A stretch of DNA of 64,000 bases from Ensifer sp. BR816 (GTDB taxonomy: Bacteria; Pseudomonadota; Alphaproteobacteria; Rhizobiales; Rhizobiaceae). The position numbers and the translations under genes are program-made. Of the stretch, positions 24,353 to 32,489 are shown piece by piece; position 1 is the first letter of the stretch; each line of letters opens with the position of its first letter. The stretch spans positions 5,997,520-6,061,519 of the forward strand of contig NZ_KB905370.1 of the NCBI RefSeq assembly GCF_000378985.1, written 5' to 3'. The notes under the pieces are model-generated. The model had not been told where the DNA came from, ran no database searches, and was given only the letters and a program-made list of their open reading frames with translations.

Positions 24353-24760
24353 GTGCCGTCTCGAATAGCCTCCTGTTGCTGCGGCCAGTTGAGCATCGAG
24401 GTTGAGGGCGATCCGCTCGGCGTCGGTCTTTGCCACTGCTTCGCCTGCCAGCGTCGGACAGGTAGCGTGTTTGCGGCACTCGCCAGCTTCGCGGCACCTT
24501 ACAAGGTCACCGGCACCGCAACTGAATATGGGCGCACCGGCGACCAGGGCGCGAAATTCCGATTTCGCTTCTGTCCCGTTTGCGGGACAAACCTGTTCCA
24601 CACCGAGGAAGGCTACGAACAATCATCCGTTGGCGTCGCCGTCGGCGCCTTTGCCGACCCGAGCTTTCCGCCCCCGCAGGATTCGGTCTATGAGTGCCGC
24701 CGGCATCGCTGGGTTCGACTGCCGCCAGGCGTGAGGACCTACGAAAGAGATCCCACCTGA
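24353..24760 (+). CDS. GFA (glutathione-dependent formaldehyde-activating) family protein
   Basis: A 135-residue zinc-binding protein of the GFA fold. SCCCGQLSIEVEG and CHCFACQRRTGSVF give the N-terminal Cys pairs, CPVCGTNLF the second site. The family is named for one enzyme tested with S-hydroxymethylglutathione, but most members have no proven activity. The GTG start at 24353 follows AGGTGAT. It stands alone between a small secreted protein and the channel gene. Two other GFA genes occur at 37361 and 62603. Confidence 0.85.
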   Translation: MPSRIASCCCGQLSIEVEGDPLGVGLCHCFACQRRTGSVFAALASFAAPYKVTGTATEYGRTGDQGAKFRFRFCPVCGTNLFHTEEGYEQSSVGVAVGAFADPSFPPPQDSVYECRRHRWVRLPPGVRTYERDPT

Positions 24761-24900
24761 TCGCTTCCCGACCCCTATCGCCCCGCAGGGGGCCACGCGG
24801 CCCTGCATTCTATGAAGGCAGGACGTCCTCGTCAGTCCCTTTGCGCCTTACCTGAATGCATTCTAATAATAGATGATGGTAAGCCGGGCTGGGACGTCGA

Positions 24901-25968
24901 ATGTCGGCACTGCCTTTCTCGAAGATTTCTGCGCCGCTCAACGCGCTGCTCGCGGTGGTGGGGCTGATGGCGGTCGCCGCGCTCACGACACCCGACATCG
25001 CTCCACGGAGCAGGCTCGCTCTTGAGGTCCTGCTCACCGGCATATGGGCGATCTATGTCCTGCAGTTGATCGGAACACTGAATCGGCAACGGGTGTCGGG
25101 CAGCCGCGACGGGATGCCGGGGATCGTCATCGATGTGCTGGCTGTCTTCGTGCCCCTCAGCGCGTTCCTGCTCGCCGACACGCGCGACCAGAGCCTCTAC
25201 TGTGCCGTCTGGCTGCTGAAGCCGCTGCGTGGCTCGGCCTTCTTCAGCCTGTTGGGCAAGGTCCTCGCCAAAGAGGCGCGCAATTTGATCGGCGTCACCT
25301 CGGTCTTCGGCATCATCCTGTTCGCTGCGGCCTTCGCCGGCTACCTGATCGAGCGCGACGTCCAGCCGGACAAGTTCGGGAGCATCCCCCTTGCCATGTG
25401 GTGGGCGGTGGTCACGCTGTCGACCACCGGCTATGGTGACGCTTTCCCTCAAAGCTTTGCCGGGCGCGTGTTGTCCGGACTGGTCATGATGTGCGGCATC
25501 GGCATTTTTGCGCTCTGGGCCGGTATTCTCGCCACCGGCTTCTTCGAAGAGCTCCGTCGCAGGGACTTTGTCCGCAACTGGCAGATGGTTGCAGCCGTGC
25601 CGCTGTTCCAGAAACTTGGCCCGGGTGCGCTGGTCGAGATCGTGCGAGCGCTGCGGCCGCGCATCGTCCCAGCCGGATCCGTGATCTGCCGCAAGGGCGA
25701 CGCCGGCGACGAGATGTTCTTCATCGTCGAGGGCAGCGTCGACATTGCCACGCCGAAGCCGGTAGAACTGGGGCCCGGCGCCTTCTTCGGCGAGATGGCG
25801 CTGATCAGCGGCGAACCGCGCTCAGCGACCGTCAGCGCCGCAACTGAGGTCTCGCTGCTGTCTCTCCATTCGGCTGATTTCCAGTTGCTCTCCAGCAGCA
25901 GTCCGGAAATCGCCGACATCATCCGCAAGACTGCACTCGAACGACGCAGCGCGATCTCGAAGACGTGA
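24901..25968 (+). CDS. Cyclic-nucleotide-regulated potassium channel (MloK1-like)
   Basis: A 355-residue channel with S1-S6 membrane segments, selectivity filter TGYGD at residues 176-180 (TLSTTGYGDAFPQ) and a C-terminal cyclic-nucleotide-binding domain. The phosphate-binding cassette FFGEMALISGEPRSA includes Arg307 and Ser308, the same numbering as cAMP-contact residues known in Mesorhizobium MloK1, and total length is also the same. S4 lacks the regular arginine ladder, as in MloK1. It moves K+ across the inner membrane with cAMP control; a class III cyclase is encoded upstream at 22538. Confidence 0.93.
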   Translation: MSALPFSKISAPLNALLAVVGLMAVAALTTPDIAPRSRLALEVLLTGIWAIYVLQLIGTLNRQRVSGSRDGMPGIVIDVLAVFVPLSAFLLADTRDQSLYCAVWLLKPLRGSAFFSLLGKVLAKEARNLIGVTSVFGIILFAAAFAGYLIERDVQPDKFGSIPLAMWWAVVTLSTTGYGDAFPQSFAGRVLSGLVMMCGIGIFALWAGILATGFFEELRRRDFVRNWQMVAAVPLFQKLGPGALVEIVRALRPRIVPAGSVICRKGDAGDEMFFIVEGSVDIATPKPVELGPGAFFGEMALISGEPRSATVSAATEVSLLSLHSADFQLLSSSSPEIADIIRKTALERRSAISKT

Positions 25969-26119
25969 CAGGGGATCCGTGACCGTGCGTTAGCGGGCGG
26001 GCGGTCAGCCGAAGCTGGAGCAATGACGATTTTTCGGTCTGCTGTCGGCATCGGCCACAATCGGGCGTCCTAAGAACTCTACGTGTTCCGCTGGATCGGA
26101 ACCGATTTGAGAACAAGAC

Positions 26120-26179
26120 ATGCAACAATTCGAGGTGCTGCAGCGACGTGCGCAGCTGAGAAGACGCACGGCGCTGCAG
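26120..26179 (+). repeat. Mosaic palindromic repeat (type B, copy 1)
   Basis: CTGCAGCG (26138-26145) and CGCTGCAG (26172-26179) flank an inner dyad GTGCG/CGCAC. The preceding TGCAACAATTCGAGGTG matches the leader of the other copies at 27902, 37039 (reverse) and 63186. It lies 21 bases before the RibD-C start and could form a nested hairpin in the leader of that transcript. Confidence 0.7.
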
Positions 26180-26199
26180 TTCGATCAAGGAGAGCCGCA

Positions 26200-26859
26200 A
26201 TGAGGAAGATCATCGTTGGTGCATTCGTAAGCCTTGATGGAATCATGCAGGCGCCGGGAGGGCCGCATGAAGATCCCGTTGGCGGCTTCCAGTATGGCGG
26301 CTGGGCCTTCCCCTATTTCGACGAGGCCATGGGGCAGGCGGTGGACGAAATGTTTGCCACGCCGTTTGACCTGCTGCTCGGCCGGAAAACCTATGACATC
26401 TTCGCGGCGCATTGGCCCTATGCCGGCGCCGACGACCCGATCGGCTCCTTGTTCGACCGCATCACCAAATATGTCGCGACGCGCAATCCGGCCCTGAAGC
26501 TCGATTGGCAGAAAAGCCAAACCCTGGGCGGCGACGTGGTTGCCGCGCTCAGGAAGCTGAAAAGCGAGGAAGGACCGGATCTGCTGACGCAGGGCTCGAC
26601 GGATTTCCTCCAGACCCTTTTCCGCAACGATCTGGTCGACGAGATGTATATCTCGTACTTTCCCGTCATTCTCGGAAAGGGCAAGAAGCTGTTCGGCGAC
26701 GGCGCGACGCCGATGGCGCTGAAACTGGTGAGCTCGAAGGTCTCCGGAACCGGCGTTACGGTCAACAAATATCTCCGCGGCGGACCGGTCGTCACGGGTT
26801 CCTTCGAATTCGAACAGCCGACGGAAGCAGAGCTGGAACGGCGACGGAAGCTGTCCTGA
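26200..26859 (+). CDS. Dihydrofolate reductase-like (RibD C-terminal) family protein
   Basis: A 219-residue protein of the RibD_C/DHFR-like fold: KIIVGAFVSLDGIMQAPGGP at the start, LLGRKTYDIFAAHWP (about 62-76) and LLTQGSTDFLQTLFRNDLVDE (about 128-148) with the NADPH-binding GS turn. Members are NADPH-dependent reductases of uncertain substrate. The ATG at 26200 is chosen by family N-terminus and AGGAGAG 6 bases upstream. No operon partner. Confidence 0.85.
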   Translation: MRKIIVGAFVSLDGIMQAPGGPHEDPVGGFQYGGWAFPYFDEAMGQAVDEMFATPFDLLLGRKTYDIFAAHWPYAGADDPIGSLFDRITKYVATRNPALKLDWQKSQTLGGDVVAALRKLKSEEGPDLLTQGSTDFLQTLFRNDLVDEMYISYFPVILGKGKKLFGDGATPMALKLVSSKVSGTGVTVNKYLRGGPVVTGSFEFEQPTEAELERRRKLS

Positions 26860-26987
26860 GCGGCGCTTCGCATCACCCGTCTGCGCGTGTCCAATACTTT
26901 CGCGCAATTCCCATCGGCAGCCAAATTCCAACGATTAGCCATGATTTCAGGCGTATAATGGGGTTTGGCAAAACATGGGAGGATATG

Positions 26988-27407
26988 ATGAGAACGGAAG
27001 AGGCCATGCATTCCGGTGTTCGTTGGATCGGCCCGGAAACGGATCTGCGGACGATTGCGCGGATCATGAAGGAAGAGGATATCGGTGCGTTGCCAGTCGG
27101 CGAAAACGATCGTCTGATCGGCATGGTGACGGATCGCGACGTTACGCTACGAGCGCTGGCGAATGGCCGAGATGTCGCCTCTTTGACCGCCCGCGACGTC
27201 ATGACCAGGGACATCGTCTATTGCCGCACCGGTGAACAGGTCGAAGACGCCATTCACCTGATGGAGTCGAAGAAGATCCGGCGGCTGCCGGTCATCAACG
27301 ACGACAAGCGCATGGTCGGCATGTTGTCGCTGGGCGACATTTCACACTGCACCAGCCAGCAATTGGCGGGCGAGCTGGTCAAGGCGGTCAGCGCACACCA
27401 CGCCTGA
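26988..27407 (+). CDS. Tandem CBS-domain protein
   Basis: A 139-residue protein made of two CBS motifs: TIARIMKEEDIGALPVGENDRLIGMVTDRDV and AIHLMESKKIRRLPVINDDKRMVGMLSLGDI in part. The linker carries SLTARDVMTRDIVYC. Such stand-alone CBS pairs bind adenosyl ligands and act as energy or stress sensors. The second ATG of an ATGATG start, 5 bases after GGAGG, is chosen. Confidence 0.88.
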   Translation: MRTEEAMHSGVRWIGPETDLRTIARIMKEEDIGALPVGENDRLIGMVTDRDVTLRALANGRDVASLTARDVMTRDIVYCRTGEQVEDAIHLMESKKIRRLPVINDDKRMVGMLSLGDISHCTSQQLAGELVKAVSAHHA

Positions 27408-27455
27408 GCCGCTCCGCGGATGATTGCCTGGACGGCATTGCACCAGCTGAACAAG

Positions 27456-27478
27456 GCGGCGGGCATCGGCCCCGCCGC
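27456..27478. terminator. GC-rich hairpin between convergent genes
   Basis: GCGGCGGG (27456-27463) pairs with CCCGCCGC (27471-27478) over a 7-base loop. It lies between the CBS gene and the small secreted protein gene, both reading toward it. There is no strong T-run, so termination may be weak. Confidence 0.4.
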
Positions 27479-27503
27479 TCATCGTTTGGAGGGAAAGGTT
27501 TCG

Positions 27504-27767
27504 CTATTTGACGACAACGGACCCGTTGACGATTTCGATGGTCTCGTCGCCCCGGAGGCCAATGTGATCACCGCTTGGCGCGGTTACGAAACAACCGCTC
27601 GGGCAGATCATTTCCGTGGCGCCGGAATCGACGATCACTTCCATCCGGCTTTCCCCCTCGACGATGACCAGTATGGCGGATTCGCCATCCTTGTTGGTCA
27701 CCATTGCAGCATTCGCGCTACCGGTGACGAGCATGCCGCAAAGCAAGGCAGCAAAAACTGTCTTCAT
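27504..27767 (-). CDS. Small secreted protein, unknown function
   Basis: An 87-residue protein with a Sec signal (MKTVFAALLCGMLVTGSANA, about residues 1-20). The mature region is mostly beta-prone, with a Cys pair in MICPSGCFV and an ending rich in Val. No recognised domain. It is convergent with the CBS gene, with a GC-rich hairpin (27456-27478) between them. Probably periplasmic. Confidence 0.6.
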   Translation of the reverse strand: MKTVFAALLCGMLVTGSANAAMVTNKDGESAILVIVEGESRMEVIVDSGATEMICPSGCFVTAPSGDHIGLRGDETIEIVNGSVVVK

Positions 27768-28223
27768 GGCCCTCGGCGCGCTGCGCGCCGTCCCCTCGAC
27801 CGGTCACCCTTTCGCCCCGTGGCAAAACTACCGGCCACCCCTTCAGCCGACGCCAGCCTAGCGCATCGGCCCGAAAATCGGAATCGATTTTCGGAAAGCA
27901 CGATGCGTAGATTCAAAGTGCTACAGCGACCTTTGCGCGTCTGAGAAGACGCGCGGCGCTGTAGGCGACGGTTGCATGCTTTATATGAGAGAAGTGCTGA
28001 ATAACCGCTGAATGGCGCGTTGCGCTGCTGTTCAGAAGCGCCGACGTCAGCGGCGCCGCGGGCAGGCCCTAAATGTCACATGTGGCGACGAATCGCCGAT
28101 CTGCGGAGCATCTTTTGGACGAGATCTTCCCGGCCCCCTTGATCCGTCGATTGTTCACGGTCTATGCGTTTGCGACGCCGGCCCGGCGTTTCGGGGATGC
28201 AGGGTATACAAGGATTACAGCTT
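27768..28223. other. Intergenic region upstream of the TerC gene
   Basis: This 456-base gap holds a composite repeat at 27871-27964 and the promoter of the TerC gene, whose ribosome site AAGGA is at 28210-28214. The leader between about 27970 and 28220 is GC-rich with short dyads, such as GCCGACGTCAGCGGC. No known riboswitch consensus was recognised, and no convincing gene. Confidence 0.4.
27871..27964 (+). repeat. Composite mosaic repeat (type B, copy 2, with leading hairpin)
   Basis: A first hairpin, CCGAAAATCG (27871-27880) with CGATTTTCGG (27885-27894), is followed by a spacer ending ATTCAAAGTG and a nested hairpin: outer arms CTACAGCG (27921-27928) and CGCTGTAG (27957-27964), inner arms GCGCGTCT (27935-27942) and AGACGCGC (27947-27954). 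This is the most regular copy in the window. Confidence 0.75.
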
Positions 28224-28853
28224 ATGGAGATTTTCACGTCCGCCGGACTATTGGCGCTTATGCAAGTTATCGTCATCGACCTCGTACTTGCCGGGGACAA
28301 TGCCGTGGTTATCGGCCTAGCGGCGGCAGGCCTTCCGCTCGAGCAGCGCAAGAAGGCGATTCTCGTCGGCATCATTGCCGCCACCGTGCTTCGCATCGTG
28401 CTCGCCGCCTTCACGGTCCAGCTTCTGGCAATTATCGGCCTCCTCCTCGCCGGCGGCATTCTCCTGCTTTGGGTCTGCTGGAAAATGTGGCGCGAGATTC
28501 GTTCGGGCGGACATGAAGAGGTGGGGTTGGACGCCGCCAACGCCCCGAAGAAGACCTTCGCACAGGCCGCGACCCAGATCGTCGTGGCCGACGTTTCGAT
28601 GTCGCTCGACAACGTTCTTGCCGTCGCGGGCGCCGCGCGCGAGCATCCGACGATCCTCGTCTTCGGACTCATGCTCTCGATCGCTATGATGGGCGTCGCA
28701 GCGAGCTTCATCGCGAGACTGCTCGCCCGCTACCACTGGATCGCCTATGTCGGTCTGGCGATCATCCTCTACGTCGCTGTCGATATGATCTATCGCGGCG
28801 CATTGGAGGTATGGCCGCACGTTGTGCCGGTCGCCCAGGCATTGGCCGGGTAA
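28224..28853 (+). CDS. TerC/Alx-family integral membrane protein
   Basis: A 209-residue membrane protein with about seven transmembrane segments. The two family signatures IDLVLAGDNAVVIGL (about 17-31) and VVADVSMSLDNVLAV (about 121-135) each carry conserved acidic residues, and a charged cytoplasmic loop lies between them. The family has been linked to Mn2+ export and to tellurium resistance; no tellurite gene cluster is present, so metal export during membrane protein maturation is the likelier role (inference). A strong terminator follows. Confidence 0.88.
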   Translation: MEIFTSAGLLALMQVIVIDLVLAGDNAVVIGLAAAGLPLEQRKKAILVGIIAATVLRIVLAAFTVQLLAIIGLLLAGGILLLWVCWKMWREIRSGGHEEVGLDAANAPKKTFAQAATQIVVADVSMSLDNVLAVAGAAREHPTILVFGLMLSIAMMGVAASFIARLLARYHWIAYVGLAIILYVAVDMIYRGALEVWPHVVPVAQALAG

Positions 28854-28864
28854 CGACGGCTTTC

Positions 28865-28897
28865 AAAGGGGCGGCCTACTATAGGCCGCCCCTTTTT
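28865..28897 (+). terminator. Rho-independent terminator after the TerC gene
   Basis: AAAGGGGCGGCCTA at 28865-28878 pairs with TAGGCCGCCCCTTT from 28882, followed by five Ts. The stem is perfect over 14 bp. It starts 12 bases after the stop codon. Confidence 0.92.
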
Positions 28898-28982
28898 GTC
28901 ACCACGTCCCGGGCCCGGTGCGCTGAAGCGCCGGGCTGCTCGCGCCAGCGGCTGAACGCGCGTCGCGCTGCGCCGGCGACAT

Positions 28983-29022
28983 GGATCATTTCATCGTTTC
29001 ATTGAAACGGTGAAAATGATCC
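28983..29022. repeat. Long hairpin repeat between convergent genes
   Basis: GGATCATTTCATCGTTTCA faces TGAAACGGTGAAAATGATCC with few mismatches, giving an almost 20-bp stem with a tiny loop. It lies 120 bases past the MscS stop. The form resembles multicopy rhizobial intergenic palindromes; it could also end transcription from either side. Confidence 0.6.
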
Positions 29023-29142
29023 AACTCTCTGAAATTACGCAATTCCGGGCGGAAACCGTTACAAACTTTTCCTGGAATTGCTCTCGGGTCGCCGACTCCC
29101 TCGCTGGCCTCGCCCATGGCGGCGACATGGACGATGAACCCT

Positions 29143-31794
29143 TCAGCGGGCGCTGCTGCGCCTTCCGACGGACCGACCGCGCACCTCGCTCTCCTCGGCC
29201 TGCGACTCGGCATTGTCTTCCCCGGTCGCCGGGAACTCGATGTCGGACGGCGTCGCATCTTCCGGCGTCGTGTCTTCAACCTTCACCGGGAATGGGGCGC
29301 CGATCCCCTCGTCGCGAAAGCGCTCGTAGATCGAGACGCGAATGTCGTTGCGGACACCACCGGCCGCCAGCACGTCGGCGACATAGATGCGCAATTCGAA
29401 GGTCATTCGCTCGTCACCGAAGGCGGTGAAGCCGACATTCGGCGCCGGATTCTTGAGAACCATCGGATGGGCGGCGGCAATTTCCTGCAAGATCTCGATG
29501 ACCCGGCGCGGCTCGCTGGCATAGCCGAGCGTAACGCTGACCTCAGAGCGTCCAAGCTTGTTGCGGTGGGTCCAGTTGCCAACCGATGCGTTGATGAGCA
29601 GCGAATTCGGCATCATGATCGACTGATGCTGGAAGGTCTCGATTTCGGTGGCGCGGACCGAGATGCGCCGCACGAACCCCTCGGTCGTGCCGCTGACGAT
29701 CCAGTCGCCAACCTTGAAGGGCCGCTCGACAAGCAGGATCAGGCCGGAGACGAAGTTCGAGACGATGTTCTGCAAACCGAAACCGACGCCGAGCGAGAGA
29801 GCACCGGCGACGAGAGCGAGGCTCGAAAGGTCGATGCCGGCCGCCGACAGGCCGATCAGGGCCGCTATCCCGACACCGGTATAGCCGATGCCGGTGCGGA
29901 TGGAATTGCGCACGCCGGCATCGACGCGGCTGCGCGCCATGACGTTGCCGTCGATCCAGCGCTGCACCCAACGCGTGACGACAAAGCCTATCGCGAAGAA
30001 GAGTACGCCTGCGAGAAGGCCGACGAGCGAGATCGTGATCGTTCCGATCCTGATCTCCGTTACGAACCGATAGACCCAGGATTCGATATCCGCGATCTGG
30101 AAGCCCCATTGCAGCAGGATCAGCGGAATGAAGAAGAGCACGACAAGGGCATATATGCCGAGACCGGCCGCAAGGCCGATCTGGTCAAGCCCGACCTGTT
30201 CCAGCCTGAAGCGACGCTCGAGATAGCGCCCCACTACCGTTTCGGCGAACGCGCCCTGCTTGGAAACCGATCGGCCGGTGAGAATGCCGATATACATCGT
30301 CACCAGGATGGCGCCGGTGACGATGATCTGCGTAGCGATGAAACGCGCCAGACCGACATAGCCCGTGAGGGCAATGGCGATGAGGCCAGCCCCCATCAAC
30401 AGGAACGAGACGGATATGACCCGCGGCCACGGCCGGCCAGGTGCGTCAAAAGGCTCGTCCGGCCTGAGGGTCGGACGAATCCAGGCCATCGACATCAGAG
30501 TGAGGCCGATGATGATCGATGCCAGGAAGCTCTTGGCGACGGTCAGCAGGACGGGCGAACCAAGGGAATCGCTGATGCTCCCGAGCAAATAGTCGAGACC
30601 ATTGACCAGCGCCATGGCGAAGATCGGGACCATCAGCATGCGCGCACCGCGGTCCGAAACGCGCACAAGACGCCAGCTCGAACGCGCCGGCGAAAGAACG
30701 GCACTCGCGAGCCGGGTGACGAAGAAAAGGGCAACACCCATGCCAAGCGTGACCGCAATGATCGGCGCGATGTCCGGTCGCAAGACATTGAAGCTGCTGA
30801 GAAAGAAATAGCTGGAGGCCGCGAAGGCAATGAGCGACATCGTCGGTATCAGGGTCGACCAGAACGCCAGCGAAAGCTGCCTGAAATAGGTGGGCTCTTC
30901 CTCTTCCTCGTGGTGCAGGAGGAAGGGCGAGAAAAGCCTGTAGCTGCCCACAAGGAAGATCAACGCCCCGCAAAGTGAGAGGAAGATCGCGCTGAGGAAG
31001 GGGATGCGCTTGTAGTTCCACGCAAAGGTCACCCAACTGCTGACGCTGCGCCACAACGCCCTGCTTTCGTCAGCGGTGGTCGATATTGCCTCGCTCAGCA
31101 TTGCCAGCGAAACTTCGGTACGCTTCAGCAATGTGTTGGAGAACAGCGCGCGACGGGTAGCCGTGATGGCGTTGGCGAGCTTCCTCGCTTCCACCGAAAG
31201 ACCCTCCGCCCTTCCGGTCAACGCGTTGATGGCGCCACGCTCGGCGAGCAGGCGCTTTCGCTCCTCCGTGACGATTGGCGCCTCGCGCGGCTGCCCCTCG
31301 CCCGGCGGATCGCCCAATTCGGTAAGCCTGGCCTTGATTTCGTCGAGGCGAGGGCGCGTCGCCACCGATGCCGAAATGATGTGCTTCGACAGTTCGTCGA
31401 CCTGCACCTTGAGTTCGGCAAGCAGCGTATCGTCCTCGTCGGCGGCGCTGACGCGATCGGACAGTTGCCTGAGTTCGCGTTCGGCCTGGGTGAGTTGGTC
31501 CTCCGCCTGCTGCAGCAATGGAGAATCGGGCGCTTCCTGCGCGTCGCCAGCCTCACCCTGCGGCGGCGGTTGAGCGGGCTGCGCAGGTTCTTGCGGGGTC
31601 GGCTGTGGCTGCTGCGGCGAAGGCGTGGCCTGTTGCGGCTGCGCCGCCTGTTGGGCCGTCGCCAATCCTCCGCCGGCCAACGTCAGCACGCCCAACAAAA
31701 CGGCAATCAACAGAGCGTTCAACTTTCCAGCACGATGCAATTCGATATCCTTCGAAGTTCGGGAGCCACGGTCTGATCGCCGGGCGGTTATCAT
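29143..31794 (-). CDS. Large mechanosensitive channel (MscS family, DUF3772)
   Basis: An 883-residue membrane protein. An N-terminal signal-like segment (about 26-48) is followed by a Gln/Pro-rich linker, then a periplasmic coiled-coil/DUF3772 region (about 90-270) and many membrane segments. The conserved MscS pore and beta domain lies near residues 650-760, with SLGVGFGLQNIVSNFVSGLI and ERPFKVGDWIVSGTTEGFV. This matches the long MscK/YbdG-like channels that release solutes on osmotic downshift. The last 50 residues are acidic and low complexity. Monocistronic. Confidence 0.9.
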   Translation of the reverse strand: MITARRSDRGSRTSKDIELHRAGKLNALLIAVLLGVLTLAGGGLATAQQAAQPQQATPSPQQPQPTPQEPAQPAQPPPQGEAGDAQEAPDSPLLQQAEDQLTQAERELRQLSDRVSAADEDDTLLAELKVQVDELSKHIISASVATRPRLDEIKARLTELGDPPGEGQPREAPIVTEERKRLLAERGAINALTGRAEGLSVEARKLANAITATRRALFSNTLLKRTEVSLAMLSEAISTTADESRALWRSVSSWVTFAWNYKRIPFLSAIFLSLCGALIFLVGSYRLFSPFLLHHEEEEEPTYFRQLSLAFWSTLIPTMSLIAFAASSYFFLSSFNVLRPDIAPIIAVTLGMGVALFFVTRLASAVLSPARSSWRLVRVSDRGARMLMVPIFAMALVNGLDYLLGSISDSLGSPVLLTVAKSFLASIIIGLTLMSMAWIRPTLRPDEPFDAPGRPWPRVISVSFLLMGAGLIAIALTGYVGLARFIATQIIVTGAILVTMYIGILTGRSVSKQGAFAETVVGRYLERRFRLEQVGLDQIGLAAGLGIYALVVLFFIPLILLQWGFQIADIESWVYRFVTEIRIGTITISLVGLLAGVLFFAIGFVVTRWVQRWIDGNVMARSRVDAGVRNSIRTGIGYTGVGIAALIGLSAAGIDLSSLALVAGALSLGVGFGLQNIVSNFVSGLILLVERPFKVGDWIVSGTTEGFVRRISVRATEIETFQHQSIMMPNSLLINASVGNWTHRNKLGRSEVSVTLGYASEPRRVIEILQEIAAAHPMVLKNPAPNVGFTAFGDERMTFELRIYVADVLAAGGVRNDIRVSIYERFRDEGIGAPFPVKVEDTTPEDATPSDIEFPATGEDNAESQAEESEVRGRSVGRRSSAR

Positions 31795-32003
31795 CCGATG
31801 TGCATACGCAACACGGCAAAAAGATGCAAAATCAGACCCGAAACGATGATTTCTATGTGAATCCGCACGAGTTCACAACGCAACGCTCCTTCTACCGCAT
31901 CACGAACCTTTCGCTCTAACGCATTTACCCAAAAGGGAGACTGGGAAAGAGGAAAGAGGTATGATCAACTGCGCAACATCGCGTTCTGCGTGAGGGATCG
32001 GAA

Positions 32004-32486
32004 ATGGCAGATTCAATGCATCCGGCCGCAGTCGACCATCTACCCATGTTCATCACGCCACCGGGCGGCACGGATACGCTCTTCAACATCATGGTCGTGT
32101 TCGTGCTCCTGCTGATCTTGTTGGTCGGGGTGCTGTATCTCAGGCTGCACGCCCTACCCGAGCATATGGCGCACGGTGCGAGCAAGACGCAGCTTCAGCT
32201 GGTCGCCGTCCTGTCGCTGATAGCGCTCTTCACGCACAACCATCTCTTCTGGATTGCGGCGCTACTGCTGGCGCTGATCGAGTTTCCGGACTTCTCGACA
32301 CCGGTAGGCTCGATGGCGGACTCACTGCGAAAGATCGCTGACCGAAACGGTCCGCCACTCGAAACCGCGCCCACGGAGCACCCCGATGCACCGGCGAGAC
32401 CGCATCCGGTACAATCGGAGCCCCAATGGACACCGTTCGAAGCGGAACCTTCGAAGAGCGACACCCTGTCAGGGCGGAGGGGATGA
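32004..32486 (+). CDS. Small membrane protein preceding an HlyD-type gene
   Basis: A 160-residue protein with two or three membrane helices (MVVFVLLLILLVGVLYLRL about 30-48, then LQLVAVLSLIALFTHNHLFWIAALLLALIEF in part) and a Pro-rich, soluble C-terminus. The stop is 3 bases before the HlyD start, so the pair is co-translated. The arrangement resembles the enterobacterial yiaW-yiaV pair (DUF3302 protein with HlyD-like protein). Function unknown. Confidence 0.7.
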   Translation: MADSMHPAAVDHLPMFITPPGGTDTLFNIMVVFVLLLILLVGVLYLRLHALPEHMAHGASKTQLQLVAVLSLIALFTHNHLFWIAALLLALIEFPDFSTPVGSMADSLRKIADRNGPPLETAPTEHPDAPARPHPVQSEPQWTPFEAEPSKSDTLSGRRG

Positions 32487-32489
32487 GCC

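Noticed and set aside
27965-28223. Mn2+ (yybP-ykoY) riboswitch before the TerC gene
   Set aside because: TerC genes are often controlled this way, but the conserved GGGGAGTA-type core could not be found in the leader.
29116-30978. A 620-codon open frame on the plus strand
   Set aside because: It is antisense to the MscS gene, which has clear pore motifs. The predicted protein is low-complexity Arg/Asp/Glu text typical of a shadow frame.
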